Shown here in pieces: positions 8,020-16,304 of a stretch of 64,000 nucleotides of DNA. Position 1 is the first letter of the stretch; every line of letters starts with the position of its first letter. The position numbers and the translations under genes were made by a program. The notes beneath the pieces are model-generated. The model did no database searches. It was not told where the DNA came from and worked only from the letters and a program-made list of their open reading frames with translations. This DNA comes from Limnohabitans kasalickyi (GTDB taxonomy: Bacteria > Pseudomonadota > Gammaproteobacteria > Burkholderiales > Burkholderiaceae_C). The stretch lies in contig OZ248407.1 in assembly GCA_965234325.1 (NCBI GenBank), forward strand, positions 868,001 through 932,000, read 5' to 3'.

Positions 8020-9342
8020 ATGGCCAAACCGCTTCGTCTCTCGACCACCAGCCCCACCTTTGAAGCTGATTTCAAAGCGCGTCTGCATTGGTCTGCCGAC
8101 ACCGACGCGGCCATCGAGCAACGCGTAGCCGATATCTTGGCCGACGTGCAAAAGCGTGGCGATGCCGCCGTGCTGGCGTACACCGAGCGCTTTGACGGCT
8201 TGAAGGTCGACAACATGGCCGCGTTGGAGTTGACGCAAACCGAACTCAAAGCCGCGTTTGATGGCTTGCCCGCCGAGCAGCGTGACGCCTTGCAAGCTGC
8301 CGCTGCACGCGTGCGCAGCTATCACGAGGCGCAAAAGAAAGCCAGTGGTGAAAGCTGGACCTACCGCGATGCCGATGGCACGTTGCTGGGCCAAAAAGTC
8401 ACGCCGCTTGACCGCGTGGGCATCTATGTGCCCGGTGGCAAAGCCGCTTATCCCTCCAGCGTGTTGATGAACGCTATTCCTGCGCACGTTGCGGGTGTGG
8501 AAGACATCATCATGGTGGTGCCTACGCCGAAGGGCGAGAAAAACCCATTGGTGCTCGCCGCTGCGTATGTGGCCGGCGTGAGTCGCGCCTTCACCATCGG
8601 CGGCGCGCAGGCTGTGGCTGCGTTAGCCTACGGCACAGCCACGGTGCCAGCGGTGGACAAAATTACCGGCCCCGGCAACGCCTATGTGGCCGCTGCCAAG
8701 CGCCGTGTGTTTGGCACGGTGGGCATCGACATGATTGCAGGCCCCAGCGAAATTTTGGTGTTGGCCGATGGCTCCACCCCCGCCGATTGGGTGGCGATGG
8801 ATTTGTTCAGCCAAGCCGAGCACGACGAGTTGGCGCAAAGCGTGTTGCTCTGCCCCGATGCCGCATACATCGACCGTGTGCAAGCCGAGATCGAGCGTTT
8901 GCTGCCGCAAATGCCGCGCAAAGACATCATTGAAAAATCGCTCAACGGCCGCGGTGTGCTCATCCACACCCGCAGCATGGAAGAGGCGTGCGCCATCAGC
9001 AACCGCATCGCGCCCGAGCACTTAGAAGTGTCGAGCAACGAGCCGCACAAGTGGGAGCCGCTGCTCAAGCACGCCGGCGCCATCTTTTTGGGTGCGTTTA
9101 CCAGCGAAAGCTTGGGCGACTATTGCGCTGGTCCCAACCATGTGTTGCCCACCAGCGGCACGGCGCGTTTCAGCTCGCCCTTGGGTGTGTATGACTTTCA
9201 AAAGCGCAGCAGCTTGATTGAGGTGAGCGAGCAGGGCGCACAAACGCTGGGCAAGATTGCCGCGGTGTTGGCCTATGGCGAAGGCTTGCAAGCCCACGCC
9301 ATGGCGGCGGAGTTTCGCTTGAAGAAAGACGGACCGATATGA
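8020..9342 (+). CDS. hisD: HisD, histidinol dehydrogenase
   Basis: This 440-residue zinc enzyme makes the last two oxidations of histidine synthesis, histidinol to histidine, using NAD. Family markers are DRVGIYVPGGKAAYPSS, the AGPSEILVLAD stretch, the SQAEHDE segment with a metal-binding histidine, and HVLPTSGTARF near the end. Length is normal. The stop overlaps the hisC start as ATGA. Confidence 0.97.
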   Translation: MAKPLRLSTTSPTFEADFKARLHWSADTDAAIEQRVADILADVQKRGDAAVLAYTERFDGLKVDNMAALELTQTELKAAFDGLPAEQRDALQAAAARVRSYHEAQKKASGESWTYRDADGTLLGQKVTPLDRVGIYVPGGKAAYPSSVLMNAIPAHVAGVEDIIMVVPTPKGEKNPLVLAAAYVAGVSRAFTIGGAQAVAALAYGTATVPAVDKITGPGNAYVAAAKRRVFGTVGIDMIAGPSEILVLADGSTPADWVAMDLFSQAEHDELAQSVLLCPDAAYIDRVQAEIERLLPQMPRKDIIEKSLNGRGVLIHTRSMEEACAISNRIAPEHLEVSSNEPHKWEPLLKHAGAIFLGAFTSESLGDYCAGPNHVLPTSGTARFSSPLGVYDFQKRSSLIEVSEQGAQTLGKIAAVLAYGEGLQAHAMAAEFRLKKDGPI

Positions 9343-10469
9343 GTAATCAAACGAACAAGGCCTTGCGTTTCATTCGCCCCGATGTCCAGGCCATGCACGC
9401 CTATGCGGTACAGCACTCGGTGGGCATGGTCAAGCTCGACGCGATGGAAAACCCATTCACTCTCTCGCCCGAATTGCAAGCCAAGTTGGGCGCCCGTTTG
9501 GGGGCGGTGGCCGTCAACCGTTATCCCGGCGCACGCATTGATGATCTGAAAAACGCGCTGTCGCGTTACGTCGATTTGCCTGCAGGTTTGGGCTTGATGC
9601 TGGGCAACGGCTCGGACGAGCTCATTGCGTTGTTGTCCATGGCCTGCACACAGCCGGGTGCCAAAGTGCTGGCCCCAGAACCCGGCTTTGTGATGTACGG
9701 CATGAGCGCTAAGTTGCAAGGGCTGCCTTACATTGCTGTGCCCTTACAGGCTGACTTTGAGTTGGACGAAGCCGCCATGTCTGCGGCTATCGCTGAGCAT
9801 GGGCCCGCCATTGTCTACATTGCCTACCCCAACAACCCCACCGCCAATTTGTGGGACGCCGATACCATCCGCCGCCTCATCACGCAGGTCAGCGCCTACG
9901 GCGGTTTGGTGGTGATGGACGAGGCGTATCAGCCGTTCTCCAGCAAAAGTTGGCTCGATGAAATTCGCCAACACCCAGCGGCCAACGCCAACGTGCTCTT
10001 GATGCGCACCTTGTCGAAGTTTGGTTTGGCCGGTATTCGCTTGGGCTACATGATGGCCCCATTGGCGCTGATCAACGAGATCGACAAACTGCGCCCACCG
10101 TACAACGTGAGTGTGCTCAACGCCGAATGCGCTTTGTTTGCGCTCGAGCATACCGAGGTGTTTGCGCAGCAAGCCGCGGTGATTCGCACCGAGCGTGAAG
10201 CATTGTTCAAAGCCTTGCAGCTCATGGCAGGCGTGACGCCTTATGCCAGCGAAGCCAACATGATGGTGCTGCGCTTTGAAGGCGAAGCGGACGCTGCCGC
10301 CCGTGCTTTTGAGGTGCTCAAGGCCCACAAAGTGTTGGTGAAGAACGTTTCTAAAATGCACCCAGTGCTGGCCAATTGTTTGCGTTTGACCATTGGCACG
10401 CCTGAGGAAAACACGCAACTTTTGGCCGCCTTGCAAGCCGCTCTCACTTCAGCGAAAGTCACGACATGA
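9339..10469 (+). CDS. hisC: HisC, histidinol-phosphate aminotransferase
   Basis: This 376-residue fold-type I PLP enzyme converts imidazole acetol phosphate and glutamate to histidinol phosphate. The PLP-binding lysine lies in TLSKFGLAGIRLGY at about residue 227, and the family motifs YPNNPTAN near 163-170 and VVMDEAYQPF near 191-200 are clear. It overlaps hisD upstream and hisB downstream, both as ATGA, so the genes are tightly coupled. Confidence 0.96.
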   Translation: MSNQTNKALRFIRPDVQAMHAYAVQHSVGMVKLDAMENPFTLSPELQAKLGARLGAVAVNRYPGARIDDLKNALSRYVDLPAGLGLMLGNGSDELIALLSMACTQPGAKVLAPEPGFVMYGMSAKLQGLPYIAVPLQADFELDEAAMSAAIAEHGPAIVYIAYPNNPTANLWDADTIRRLITQVSAYGGLVVMDEAYQPFSSKSWLDEIRQHPAANANVLLMRTLSKFGLAGIRLGYMMAPLALINEIDKLRPPYNVSVLNAECALFALEHTEVFAQQAAVIRTEREALFKALQLMAGVTPYASEANMMVLRFEGEADAAARAFEVLKAHKVLVKNVSKMHPVLANCLRLTIGTPEENTQLLAALQAALTSAKVTT

Positions 10470-11071
10470 CAACTCAAACAACAGCACGCACAGCCGAAGT
10501 CAGCCGCAACACGGCCGAGACCCAAATCACCGTCAAGATCAACCTCGACGGCACGGGCCAATCCAAGCTCTCCACCGGTATTGGTTTCTTTGACCACATG
10601 CTGGACCAGATCGCGCGTCACGGCTTGATCGATTTGGACATCCACGCCGTGGGTGACTTGCACATCGACGGCCACCACACCGTGGAAGACGTGGGCATCA
10701 CCTTGGGCCAAGCCTTTACCAAAGCCATTGGCGACAAAAAAGGCATTCGTCGTTATGGCCATGCCTATGTGCCGCTCGATGAAGCCTTGAGCCGCGTGGT
10801 GGTGGACTTCTCGGGCCGCCCTGGTCTCATCATGCACGTGCCGTTCAAGAGCGGCATGATTGGCGAGTTCGACAGCCAGTTGGCCTATGAGTTTTTCCAA
10901 GGCTTTGTGAACCACGCCTTCGTGACTTTGCATATCGACAATCTGCGCGGCGAAAACGCGCACCACCAAGCTGAGACCGTGTTCAAAGCCTTCGCCCGCG
11001 CTTTGCGCTCGGCGCTGGAGCTGGACCCTCGCTCTGCTGGCATGATTCCATCCACCAAGGGAAGCTTGTGA
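10466..11071 (+). CDS. hisB: HisB, imidazoleglycerol-phosphate dehydratase (monofunctional)
   Basis: This 201-residue manganese enzyme dehydrates imidazoleglycerol phosphate. The repeated metal-binding histidine clusters GFFDHMLDQIARHG and HHTVEDVGITLG are present, with the second set in HHQAETVFKAFARAL. It is only the dehydratase: the histidinol-phosphatase domain fused at the N-terminus in enterobacteria is missing, so a separate phosphatase must be encoded outside the window. Confidence 0.97.
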   Translation: MTTQTTARTAEVSRNTAETQITVKINLDGTGQSKLSTGIGFFDHMLDQIARHGLIDLDIHAVGDLHIDGHHTVEDVGITLGQAFTKAIGDKKGIRRYGHAYVPLDEALSRVVVDFSGRPGLIMHVPFKSGMIGEFDSQLAYEFFQGFVNHAFVTLHIDNLRGENAHHQAETVFKAFARALRSALELDPRSAGMIPSTKGSL

Positions 11072-11083
11072 TCCCTCGCGCCT

Positions 11084-11734
11084 ATGCATAACAAAGTAGC
11101 CGTCGTCGATTACGGCATGGGCAACTTGCGCTCTGTGGCGCAAGCGGTCATGCATGCCGCCTCCGAAGTGGACCATGCCGAGGTGATCGTCACCTCTGAC
11201 CCACAAGTGGTGCGTGACGCGCATCGCGTGGTGTTGCCGGGGCAAGGGGCCATGCCTGATTGCATGCGCGAGTTGCGCGAGTCGGGTTTGCTTGAAGCCG
11301 TGTTGGATGCCGCCGATAAAAAGCCTTTGTTTGGCGTGTGCGTGGGCATGCAAATGATGCTCGACCACAGCGCCGAAGGCGACACACCCGGCCTAGGGCT
11401 CATCCCCGGCGAGGTGGTGAAGTTTGATTTGGCAGGCCGCACGCAAGCTGATGGTAGCCGCTTCAAAGTGCCGCAAATGGGCTGGAACCAAGTGTTGCAA
11501 ACCCAGCCGCATGCGCTGTGGCATGGCATTCCGGATGCCAGCTTCTTTTACTTCGTGCACAGCTTTTACGCGCGCCCCACCAATTCAGCGCACAGCGCAG
11601 CCCAAGCCGACTACGGCAGCCTTTTTACATGCGCCGTGGCCCGCGATAACCTTTTTGCGACACAATTTCACCCAGAAAAAAGCGCGGCACATGGCTTGGC
11701 CCTGTTCCGCAATTTTCTGCACTGGAACCCCTGA
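11084..11734 (+). CDS. hisH: HisH, glutamine amidotransferase of IGP synthase
   Basis: HisH releases ammonia from glutamine and passes it to HisF in the two-subunit imidazoleglycerol-phosphate synthase. The class I amidotransferase triad is visible: the nucleophile cysteine in GVCVGMQMML at residue 86, and the His/Glu pair in TQFHPEKS near the C-terminus. The N-terminal VVDYGMGNLRSV is the family signature. In this window hisF is not adjacent but lies after hisA and a mutarotase gene. Confidence 0.96.
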   Translation: MHNKVAVVDYGMGNLRSVAQAVMHAASEVDHAEVIVTSDPQVVRDAHRVVLPGQGAMPDCMRELRESGLLEAVLDAADKKPLFGVCVGMQMMLDHSAEGDTPGLGLIPGEVVKFDLAGRTQADGSRFKVPQMGWNQVLQTQPHALWHGIPDASFFYFVHSFYARPTNSAHSAAQADYGSLFTCAVARDNLFATQFHPEKSAAHGLALFRNFLHWNP

Positions 11735-11748
11735 ACCTCTGAACCATC

Positions 11749-12489
11749 ATGTATTTAATTCCTGCCATTGACCTCAAAGACGGACATTGCGTGCGCCTCA
11801 AACAAGGCGACATGGACCAATCCACCACCTTCGGTGAAGACCCCGCGCAAATGGCGCTCAACTGGGTGGCCAAAGGCGCACGTCGTCTGCACTTGGTGGA
11901 CTTGAACGGTGCCTTCGCTGGCACGCCACAAAATAAGTCGGCGATCAAGGCCATTCTGAAAGCCGTGGGCCACGACATTCCGGTGCAGTTGGGCGGTGGT
12001 ATTCGCGACCTCGACACGATTGAAAAGTACATCGATGCGGGCTTGCGCTACGTCATCATTGGCACGGCTGCCGTCAAGAACCCAGGTTTCTTGAAAGATG
12101 CGTGCGCAGCGTTTGGTGGTCACATCATCGTTGGCCTCGATGCCAAAGACGGCAAAGTCGCCACCGACGGTTGGAGCAAACTGACCGGCCACGAAGTGGC
12201 TGATTTGGGCAAGAAGTTTGAAGACTACGGTGTTGAGTCCATCATCTACACCGACATCGGTCGCGACGGCATGCTCAGCGGCATCAACATCGAAGCCACT
12301 GTCAAACTCGCACAAGCCGTGACCATCCCCATCATCGCGTCGGGCGGCTTGTCCAACATGGCCGACATTGAACAGTTGTGCGCCGTGGAAGGCGAGGGCG
12401 TCGAGGGCGTGATTTGTGGTCGCGCCATCTACAGTGGTGACTTGGACTTCGCCAAAGCACAAGCCCGCGCTGACGAGCTCAATGGCTGA
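11749..12489 (+). CDS. hisA: HisA, ProFAR isomerase
   Basis: HisA is a 246-residue (beta/alpha)8 barrel that isomerises ProFAR to PRFAR. The catalytic aspartate of strand 1 is in IPAIDLKDGHCVRL (Asp8) and the second in YTDIGRDGMLSG. The phosphate-binding half-barrel repeats QLGGGIRD and IIASGGLSN are intact. It is the paralogue of HisF, which lies about 950 bases downstream with another gene between. Confidence 0.97.
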   Translation: MYLIPAIDLKDGHCVRLKQGDMDQSTTFGEDPAQMALNWVAKGARRLHLVDLNGAFAGTPQNKSAIKAILKAVGHDIPVQLGGGIRDLDTIEKYIDAGLRYVIIGTAAVKNPGFLKDACAAFGGHIIVGLDAKDGKVATDGWSKLTGHEVADLGKKFEDYGVESIIYTDIGRDGMLSGINIEATVKLAQAVTIPIIASGGLSNMADIEQLCAVEGEGVEGVICGRAIYSGDLDFAKAQARADELNG

Positions 12490-12533
12490 ATGCATGGCTG
12501 CGGGTAGCGCGGCCTGCGCCTAAAACCCCCGCC

Positions 12534-13424
12534 ATGTTTATCTTGACTTCCGAAGTTTTTCAGGGTCTGGCCTGTCAGCGCTTGACCCTGCCTTGCGGCG
12601 ACACCGTGCTGGTGACCCTGCAAGGCGCGCATGTGTTGTCGTGGGTCAGCCAAGGCCGCGAGCGTTTGTTTTTAAGCCCCAACAACCTGTGGGATGGCCA
12701 ATCGGCTATTCGTGGCGGCGTGCCGGTGTGCTTTCCCCAGTTCAACCAACGCGGCACGTTGCCCAAGCATGGCTTTGCGCGCAACATGCTGTGGCATTTC
12801 GAAGAGGTGGCACAAATCGGCGAAGTCGAACAAGAGAATGAAGCTGCGGTCAGCCATGAAGGCGCGCACATGGTCTTCACGCTCCAAACCAACACTGCCA
12901 CCTTGGCCATTTGGCCGCAAGCTTTTGTGGCTCAGCTGCATGTGGCCCTTGCACCCGGTCAGTTGACCATCACCTTGACCGTCAACAACACTGAGCTGCA
13001 AAACGATTTGCACTTCACCGGTGCCTTGCACACCTACCTCGCGGTGGACGACATTGACCTGACTGAGCTGCGTGGCTTGGGTGGCAGCGCGGAGTGGGAC
13101 TCAACGGTGGATGTGCATGGCGTGGCTGACGACGTGCTTTACTTTGATGGCGAGTTCGACCGCGTGTATTCGCGTGGTGAAGGTGCAACGATCCAGCCCT
13201 TGCATCTGCAAGACGGCACGGCCACTTTGCAAATTGAACAAAGCCCTTCATGGGCCGAGTCGGTGGTGTGGAACCCGGGCGAGGGCAAATGCGCCGCACT
13301 GGCTGACATGCCCGCCCAAGGATTTGCCCGCATGTTGTGCGTGGAAGCGGCGCAGGTGTTTCAACCCGTTTCTATTCCTGCTGGTGACCAATGGGTTGGC
13401 TGGCAGCGTTTGACTGTTTCTTGA
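12534..13424 (+). CDS. D-hexose-6-phosphate mutarotase-like protein (aldose epimerase superfamily)
   Basis: This 296-residue protein belongs to the YeaD-type glucose-6-phosphate 1-epimerase family. Typical motifs are the N-terminal LPCGDTVLVTLQGAHVLSW, the substrate-binding AIRGGVPVCFPQF and KHGFARNMLW (the His and Arg that bind the sugar phosphate), a catalytic histidine region FTGALHTYLAVDD, and a C-terminal WNPGEGKCAALADM. It should interconvert alpha and beta anomers of hexose 6-phosphates in the cytoplasm. It stands between hisA and hisF, with short gaps of 44 and 18 bases, although no histidine step needs such an enzyme. Exact sugar specificity cannot be read. Confidence 0.9.
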   Translation: MFILTSEVFQGLACQRLTLPCGDTVLVTLQGAHVLSWVSQGRERLFLSPNNLWDGQSAIRGGVPVCFPQFNQRGTLPKHGFARNMLWHFEEVAQIGEVEQENEAAVSHEGAHMVFTLQTNTATLAIWPQAFVAQLHVALAPGQLTITLTVNNTELQNDLHFTGALHTYLAVDDIDLTELRGLGGSAEWDSTVDVHGVADDVLYFDGEFDRVYSRGEGATIQPLHLQDGTATLQIEQSPSWAESVVWNPGEGKCAALADMPAQGFARMLCVEAAQVFQPVSIPAGDQWVGWQRLTVS

Positions 13425-13442
13425 AGAACTCTTTGGACCTCT

Positions 13443-14243
13443 ATGCTTGCTAAGCGCATCATTCCTTGCCTCGACGTGACCGGCGGCCGCGTGGTCAAAG
13501 GCGTCAACTTTGTCGAGCTGCGCGATGCAGGCGACCCTGTGGAAATTGCGGCACGCTACAACGACCAAGGTGCTGACGAACTCACCTTCTTGGACATCAC
13601 CGCCACCAGCGACGCGCGCGATGTGATTCTTCATATCATCGAAGCCGTGGCCAGCCAAGTGTTCATCCCCCTCACCGTGGGCGGTGGTGTGCGCACCGTC
13701 GACGACGTGCGCCGCATGCTCAACGCAGGCGCTGACAAAGTGAGCTTTAACTCTGCGGCAATAGCCAACCCCCAAGTCATTCGCGATGCCTCGGCCAAAT
13801 ACGGCGCACAGTGCATCGTGGTGGCCATCGACGCCAAACGCCGTACCGCAGAAGACGAACAACGTGCAGGCGCAAACGGCTTGCCCGTCGGCCCCGGTTG
13901 GGATGTGTTCAGCCACGGTGGCCGAAAAAACGTCGGCCTAGATGCCGTGGCGTGGGCCAAGCAAATGGCCGACTACGGCGCAGGCGAAATTTTGCTCACC
14001 AGCATGGACCGCGACGGCACCAAGAGCGGCTTTGACTTGCAGCTCACCCGCGCTGTATCCGACATCGTGCCCGTGCCCGTCATTGCCTCAGGCGGCGTGG
14101 GCAACCTTGACCACTTGGCCGACGGCGTGCAACAAGGCGGGGCAGATGCCGTTCTGGCTGCGAGCATCTTCCACTACGGCGAATACACCGTGCAGCAGGC
14201 GAAAGAGCGGATGCGGGAGCGTGGGATTCCTGTGCGTTTGTAA
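13443..14243 (+). CDS. hisF: HisF, cyclase subunit of IGP synthase
   Basis: HisF is a 266-residue (beta/alpha)8 barrel that uses ammonia from HisH to turn PRFAR into imidazoleglycerol phosphate and AICAR. The two catalytic aspartates are in IPCLDVTGGRVVKG (Asp11) and LTSMDRDGTKSG, and the phosphate loops VGGGVRT and IASGGVGN are present. An insertion-like segment RTAEDEQRAGANGLPVG extends the central loop by several residues, which is common in Burkholderiales as far as I recall. Assignment is firm. Confidence 0.97.
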   Translation: MLAKRIIPCLDVTGGRVVKGVNFVELRDAGDPVEIAARYNDQGADELTFLDITATSDARDVILHIIEAVASQVFIPLTVGGGVRTVDDVRRMLNAGADKVSFNSAAIANPQVIRDASAKYGAQCIVVAIDAKRRTAEDEQRAGANGLPVGPGWDVFSHGGRKNVGLDAVAWAKQMADYGAGEILLTSMDRDGTKSGFDLQLTRAVSDIVPVPVIASGGVGNLDHLADGVQQGGADAVLAASIFHYGEYTVQQAKERMRERGIPVRL

Positions 14244-14264
14244 CGCTCGACCTCATAAATCACC

Positions 14265-14480
14265 ATGTCCACAGAAGAAAAAATCAAAGGCCCTGCGTCC
14301 TACTTTCCTGCGATCGAGAAAAAGTATGGGCAACCAATCAGCGATTGGTTAGCGATTGTGGGCGCGCTTAAAGGCATGAAACACATGGAAATGGTGGCGT
14401 GGTTAAAGTCAGAGCATGCAATGGGTCACGGTCATGCCAACGCCATCGTTGCGCATGTGCTGGCAAAGGATAAAAAATGA
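14265..14480 (+). CDS. DUF4287 domain protein inside the his operon
   Basis: This 71-residue, lysine-rich soluble protein matches the DUF4287 family as I remember it: GPASYFPAIEKKYGQPISDW followed by GMKHMEMVAWLKSEHAMGHGHANAIVAHVL. It is one complete small helical domain. No function is established for it. Its stop overlaps the hisI start as ATGA, so it is translated with the histidine genes. Some longer proteins carry this domain beside a DUF5655 domain, which is absent here. The family call is from memory and the function unknown. Confidence 0.82.
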   Translation: MSTEEKIKGPASYFPAIEKKYGQPISDWLAIVGALKGMKHMEMVAWLKSEHAMGHGHANAIVAHVLAKDKK

Positions 14481-14878
14481 ACTGGCTAGACAACATCAAA
14501 TGGGACGACAAGGGGCTGGTGCCCGTGATCGCCCAAGAAAAAGACAGCGGCGATGTGCTGATGTTTGCGTGGATGAACCGCGAGGCGCTGCAAAAAACGG
14601 CTGAGCTCAAGCGTGCGGTGTATTTCAGCCGCTCTCGCAACAAGCTGTGGTTCAAGGGCGAGGAGTCGGGCCACGTGCAAACGGTGCACGACATGCGTAT
14701 TGACTGCGACAACGACGTGGTGTTGCTCAAGGTGACGCAAGAGGGCCATGAGCCGGGCATTGCCTGCCATACTGGCCGTCACAGTTGCTTTTACCAGCGC
14801 TTAAACCAAAGTTCAGAAGGTATGGAATGGCAAGCTTGCGAGCCTGTGCTGAAAGCCCCTGAATCTATTTACAAATGA
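14477..14878 (+). CDS. hisI: HisI, phosphoribosyl-AMP cyclohydrolase
   Basis: HisI opens the purine ring of phosphoribosyl-AMP. The 133-residue protein has the metal and substrate motifs MFAWMNREAL, YFSRSRNKLWFKGEESGH, DCDNDVVLL (Asp and Cys ligands) and CHTGRHSCFYQRL with zinc-binding cysteines. It is separate from HisE, whereas enterobacteria fuse the two. It overlaps the DUF4287 gene upstream. Confidence 0.97.
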   Translation: MNWLDNIKWDDKGLVPVIAQEKDSGDVLMFAWMNREALQKTAELKRAVYFSRSRNKLWFKGEESGHVQTVHDMRIDCDNDVVLLKVTQEGHEPGIACHTGRHSCFYQRLNQSSEGMEWQACEPVLKAPESIYK

Positions 14879-14897
14879 CGTTTGAGAAGCCACTGAT

Positions 14898-15266
14898 ATG
14901 AGCGCTATCGATACCCTGCAACGTCTGGCCGACGTGATTGAAAGCCGCAAGCCCGCCAACGGTGGCGATCCCGAGAAAAGCTATGTTTCGCGCTTGCTGC
15001 ACAAAGGTCCCGACGCTTTTTTGAAGAAGATCGGCGAAGAAGCCACCGAAACCGTGATGGCCGCCAAAGATGTGGACCACGGCGGCGATCCCGCCAAGCT
15101 GGTGTACGAAGTGGCGGACCTGTGGTTTCACAGCATGATCGCGCTGGCGCACTACGGTTTGACGCCTGCCGATGTGGTCAATGAGCTGGCCCGTCGTGAA
15201 GGGCTGAGCGGCTTAGAAGAAAAAGCGTTGCGCAAAGCGCAGCACCGCGAGTTGACGGGTGACTAA
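14898..15266 (+). CDS. hisE: HisE, phosphoribosyl-ATP pyrophosphatase
   Basis: HisE is a 122-residue all-alpha MazG-like pyrophosphatase that converts phosphoribosyl-ATP to phosphoribosyl-AMP. The magnesium-binding helix pattern KKIGEEATETVMAAKD plus VYEVADLWFHSMIALA is clear. It follows hisI closely and its end overlaps the next gene by eight bases. It is the last histidine gene of the run. Confidence 0.96.
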   Translation: MSAIDTLQRLADVIESRKPANGGDPEKSYVSRLLHKGPDAFLKKIGEEATETVMAAKDVDHGGDPAKLVYEVADLWFHSMIALAHYGLTPADVVNELARREGLSGLEEKALRKAQHRELTGD

Positions 15267-15645
15267 ACCAGACGGGTCCGAAGCGTCTTCGAAGCAAGAA
15301 GATGCCACCCACACGGTCAGCCTCATCAGCTATGTGCTGCATTTGATTGTGGCAGTGAGCGCCATCATTCCCGGTGCGCAAGTGGGGCCGGTGTTGCTGG
15401 TGGTAGCTTTGATTCTGGATTTTGTCAAGCGCGGCGATGCGGGTGACGGCTGGGAGGCTTCGCACTTCAGCTACCGCATTCGCACCGTGATTTGGGCAGC
15501 TGTGCTGTATTTAGTCACGGCTCCGCTGTGGTTCTTTTTCATCTTGCCCGGCTGGTTGGCTTGGGCCGTGATTTCTGTTTGGTTTCTGTACCGCATCGTG
15601 TTGGGCTGGGTTCGATTGAACAAGCAGCAACCGATGGATGTTTAA
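15259..15645 (+). CDS. DUF4870-like small membrane protein
   Basis: This 128-residue protein has a hydrophilic N-terminus followed by three to four hydrophobic segments (about 23-40, 42-56, 75-95 and 97-115), with the family-like ISYVLHLIVAVSAIIPG. It resembles DUF4870 proteins, whose function is unknown. The start is a GTG at 15259, which overlaps the hisE end by eight bases, so translation is probably coupled to hisE. Nothing in the sequence links it to histidine synthesis. Confidence 0.8.
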   Translation: MTKPDGSEASSKQEDATHTVSLISYVLHLIVAVSAIIPGAQVGPVLLVVALILDFVKRGDAGDGWEASHFSYRIRTVIWAAVLYLVTAPLWFFFILPGWLAWAVISVWFLYRIVLGWVRLNKQQPMDV

Positions 15646-15662
15646 TTTCTCATGACCTCTCT

Positions 15663-16022
15663 ATGACCGCCGACTCAAATTGTATTTTTTGCAAAATCAT
15701 CGCAGGCCACATTCCGTCACGCAAAGTCTATGAAGATGACGAAATATTCGCATTTCACGACATCAATCCTTGGGCGCCTGTGCACTTTTTGATCATTCCT
15801 AAACTGCATATTCCCTCGATGGCGCACGCCACATCGGAGCACGAAGGCTTGTTGGGCCGCATGATGTTGCTGGCGCCTAAGCTGGCGTTGCAAGAGGGCG
15901 CAAGACCTTACCCAGAAGGGGGCTTTCGCCTTGTGACGAACACAGGCGCCGAAGGGGGCCAAGAAGTCCACCATATGCACTGGCATGTCATGGGTGGTCC
16001 ACGACCTTGGCTGCGCGGCTGA
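15663..16022 (+). CDS. HIT-family nucleotide hydrolase (HinT-like)
   Basis: This 119-residue histidine-triad protein probably hydrolyses purine nucleoside phosphoramidates, like HinT. It shows the N-terminal CIFCKIIAGHIPSRKVYEDD, with a zinc-binding cysteine pair, and the catalytic triad HHMHWHVMGG near the C-terminus. The ATG at 15663 gives the standard HinT length; a longer in-frame form starting at 15492 would overlap the upstream gene and is unlikely. In Burkholderiales it commonly sits between hisE and tatA. Confidence 0.94.
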   Translation: MTADSNCIFCKIIAGHIPSRKVYEDDEIFAFHDINPWAPVHFLIIPKLHIPSMAHATSEHEGLLGRMMLLAPKLALQEGARPYPEGGFRLVTNTGAEGGQEVHHMHWHVMGGPRPWLRG

Positions 16023-16054
16023 TTAGAATTCACACCATCACTTAGGAGTTACAC

Positions 16055-16285
16055 ATGGGTTCGTTTTCAATTTGGCATTGGCTGATCGTGTTGGTCATCG
16101 TCATCATGGTGTTTGGCACTAAGAAGCTGCGCAATCTCGGCGGCGATTTGGGCGGCGCTGTGAAAGGCTTCAAAGACGGCATGAAAGACGGCAGCGCGCC
16201 TGCCGAAGACAAGCCAGCAGCCCCTGCTGCCGCTGTGTCGGCTGACAAAACCACCATTGACGTTGAAGTCAAGAACAAGTCTTAA
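16055..16285 (+). CDS. tatA: TatA, twin-arginine translocase pore subunit
   Basis: TatA is a 76-residue protein with one N-terminal transmembrane helix (about 6-20), the conserved FG hinge in VFGTKKLRNLG, an amphipathic helix (DLGGAVKGFKDGM) and a charged tail. Many copies assemble to move folded proteins across the inner membrane. A clean TTAGGAG ribosome site precedes the ATG. It is the first of tatABC and separated from tatB by 19 bases. Confidence 0.97.
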   Translation: MGSFSIWHWLIVLVIVIMVFGTKKLRNLGGDLGGAVKGFKDGMKDGSAPAEDKPAAPAAAVSADKTTIDVEVKNKS

Positions 16286-16304
16286 TTGCTGTTGATCGTT
16301 CGCT

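Noticed and set aside
7246..8487. Antisense open frame of 413 codons opposite hisG and hisD
   Set aside because: The sense genes are certain by motif. The antisense product is rich in His, Gly and Gln, like other mirror frames here, and resembles no family.
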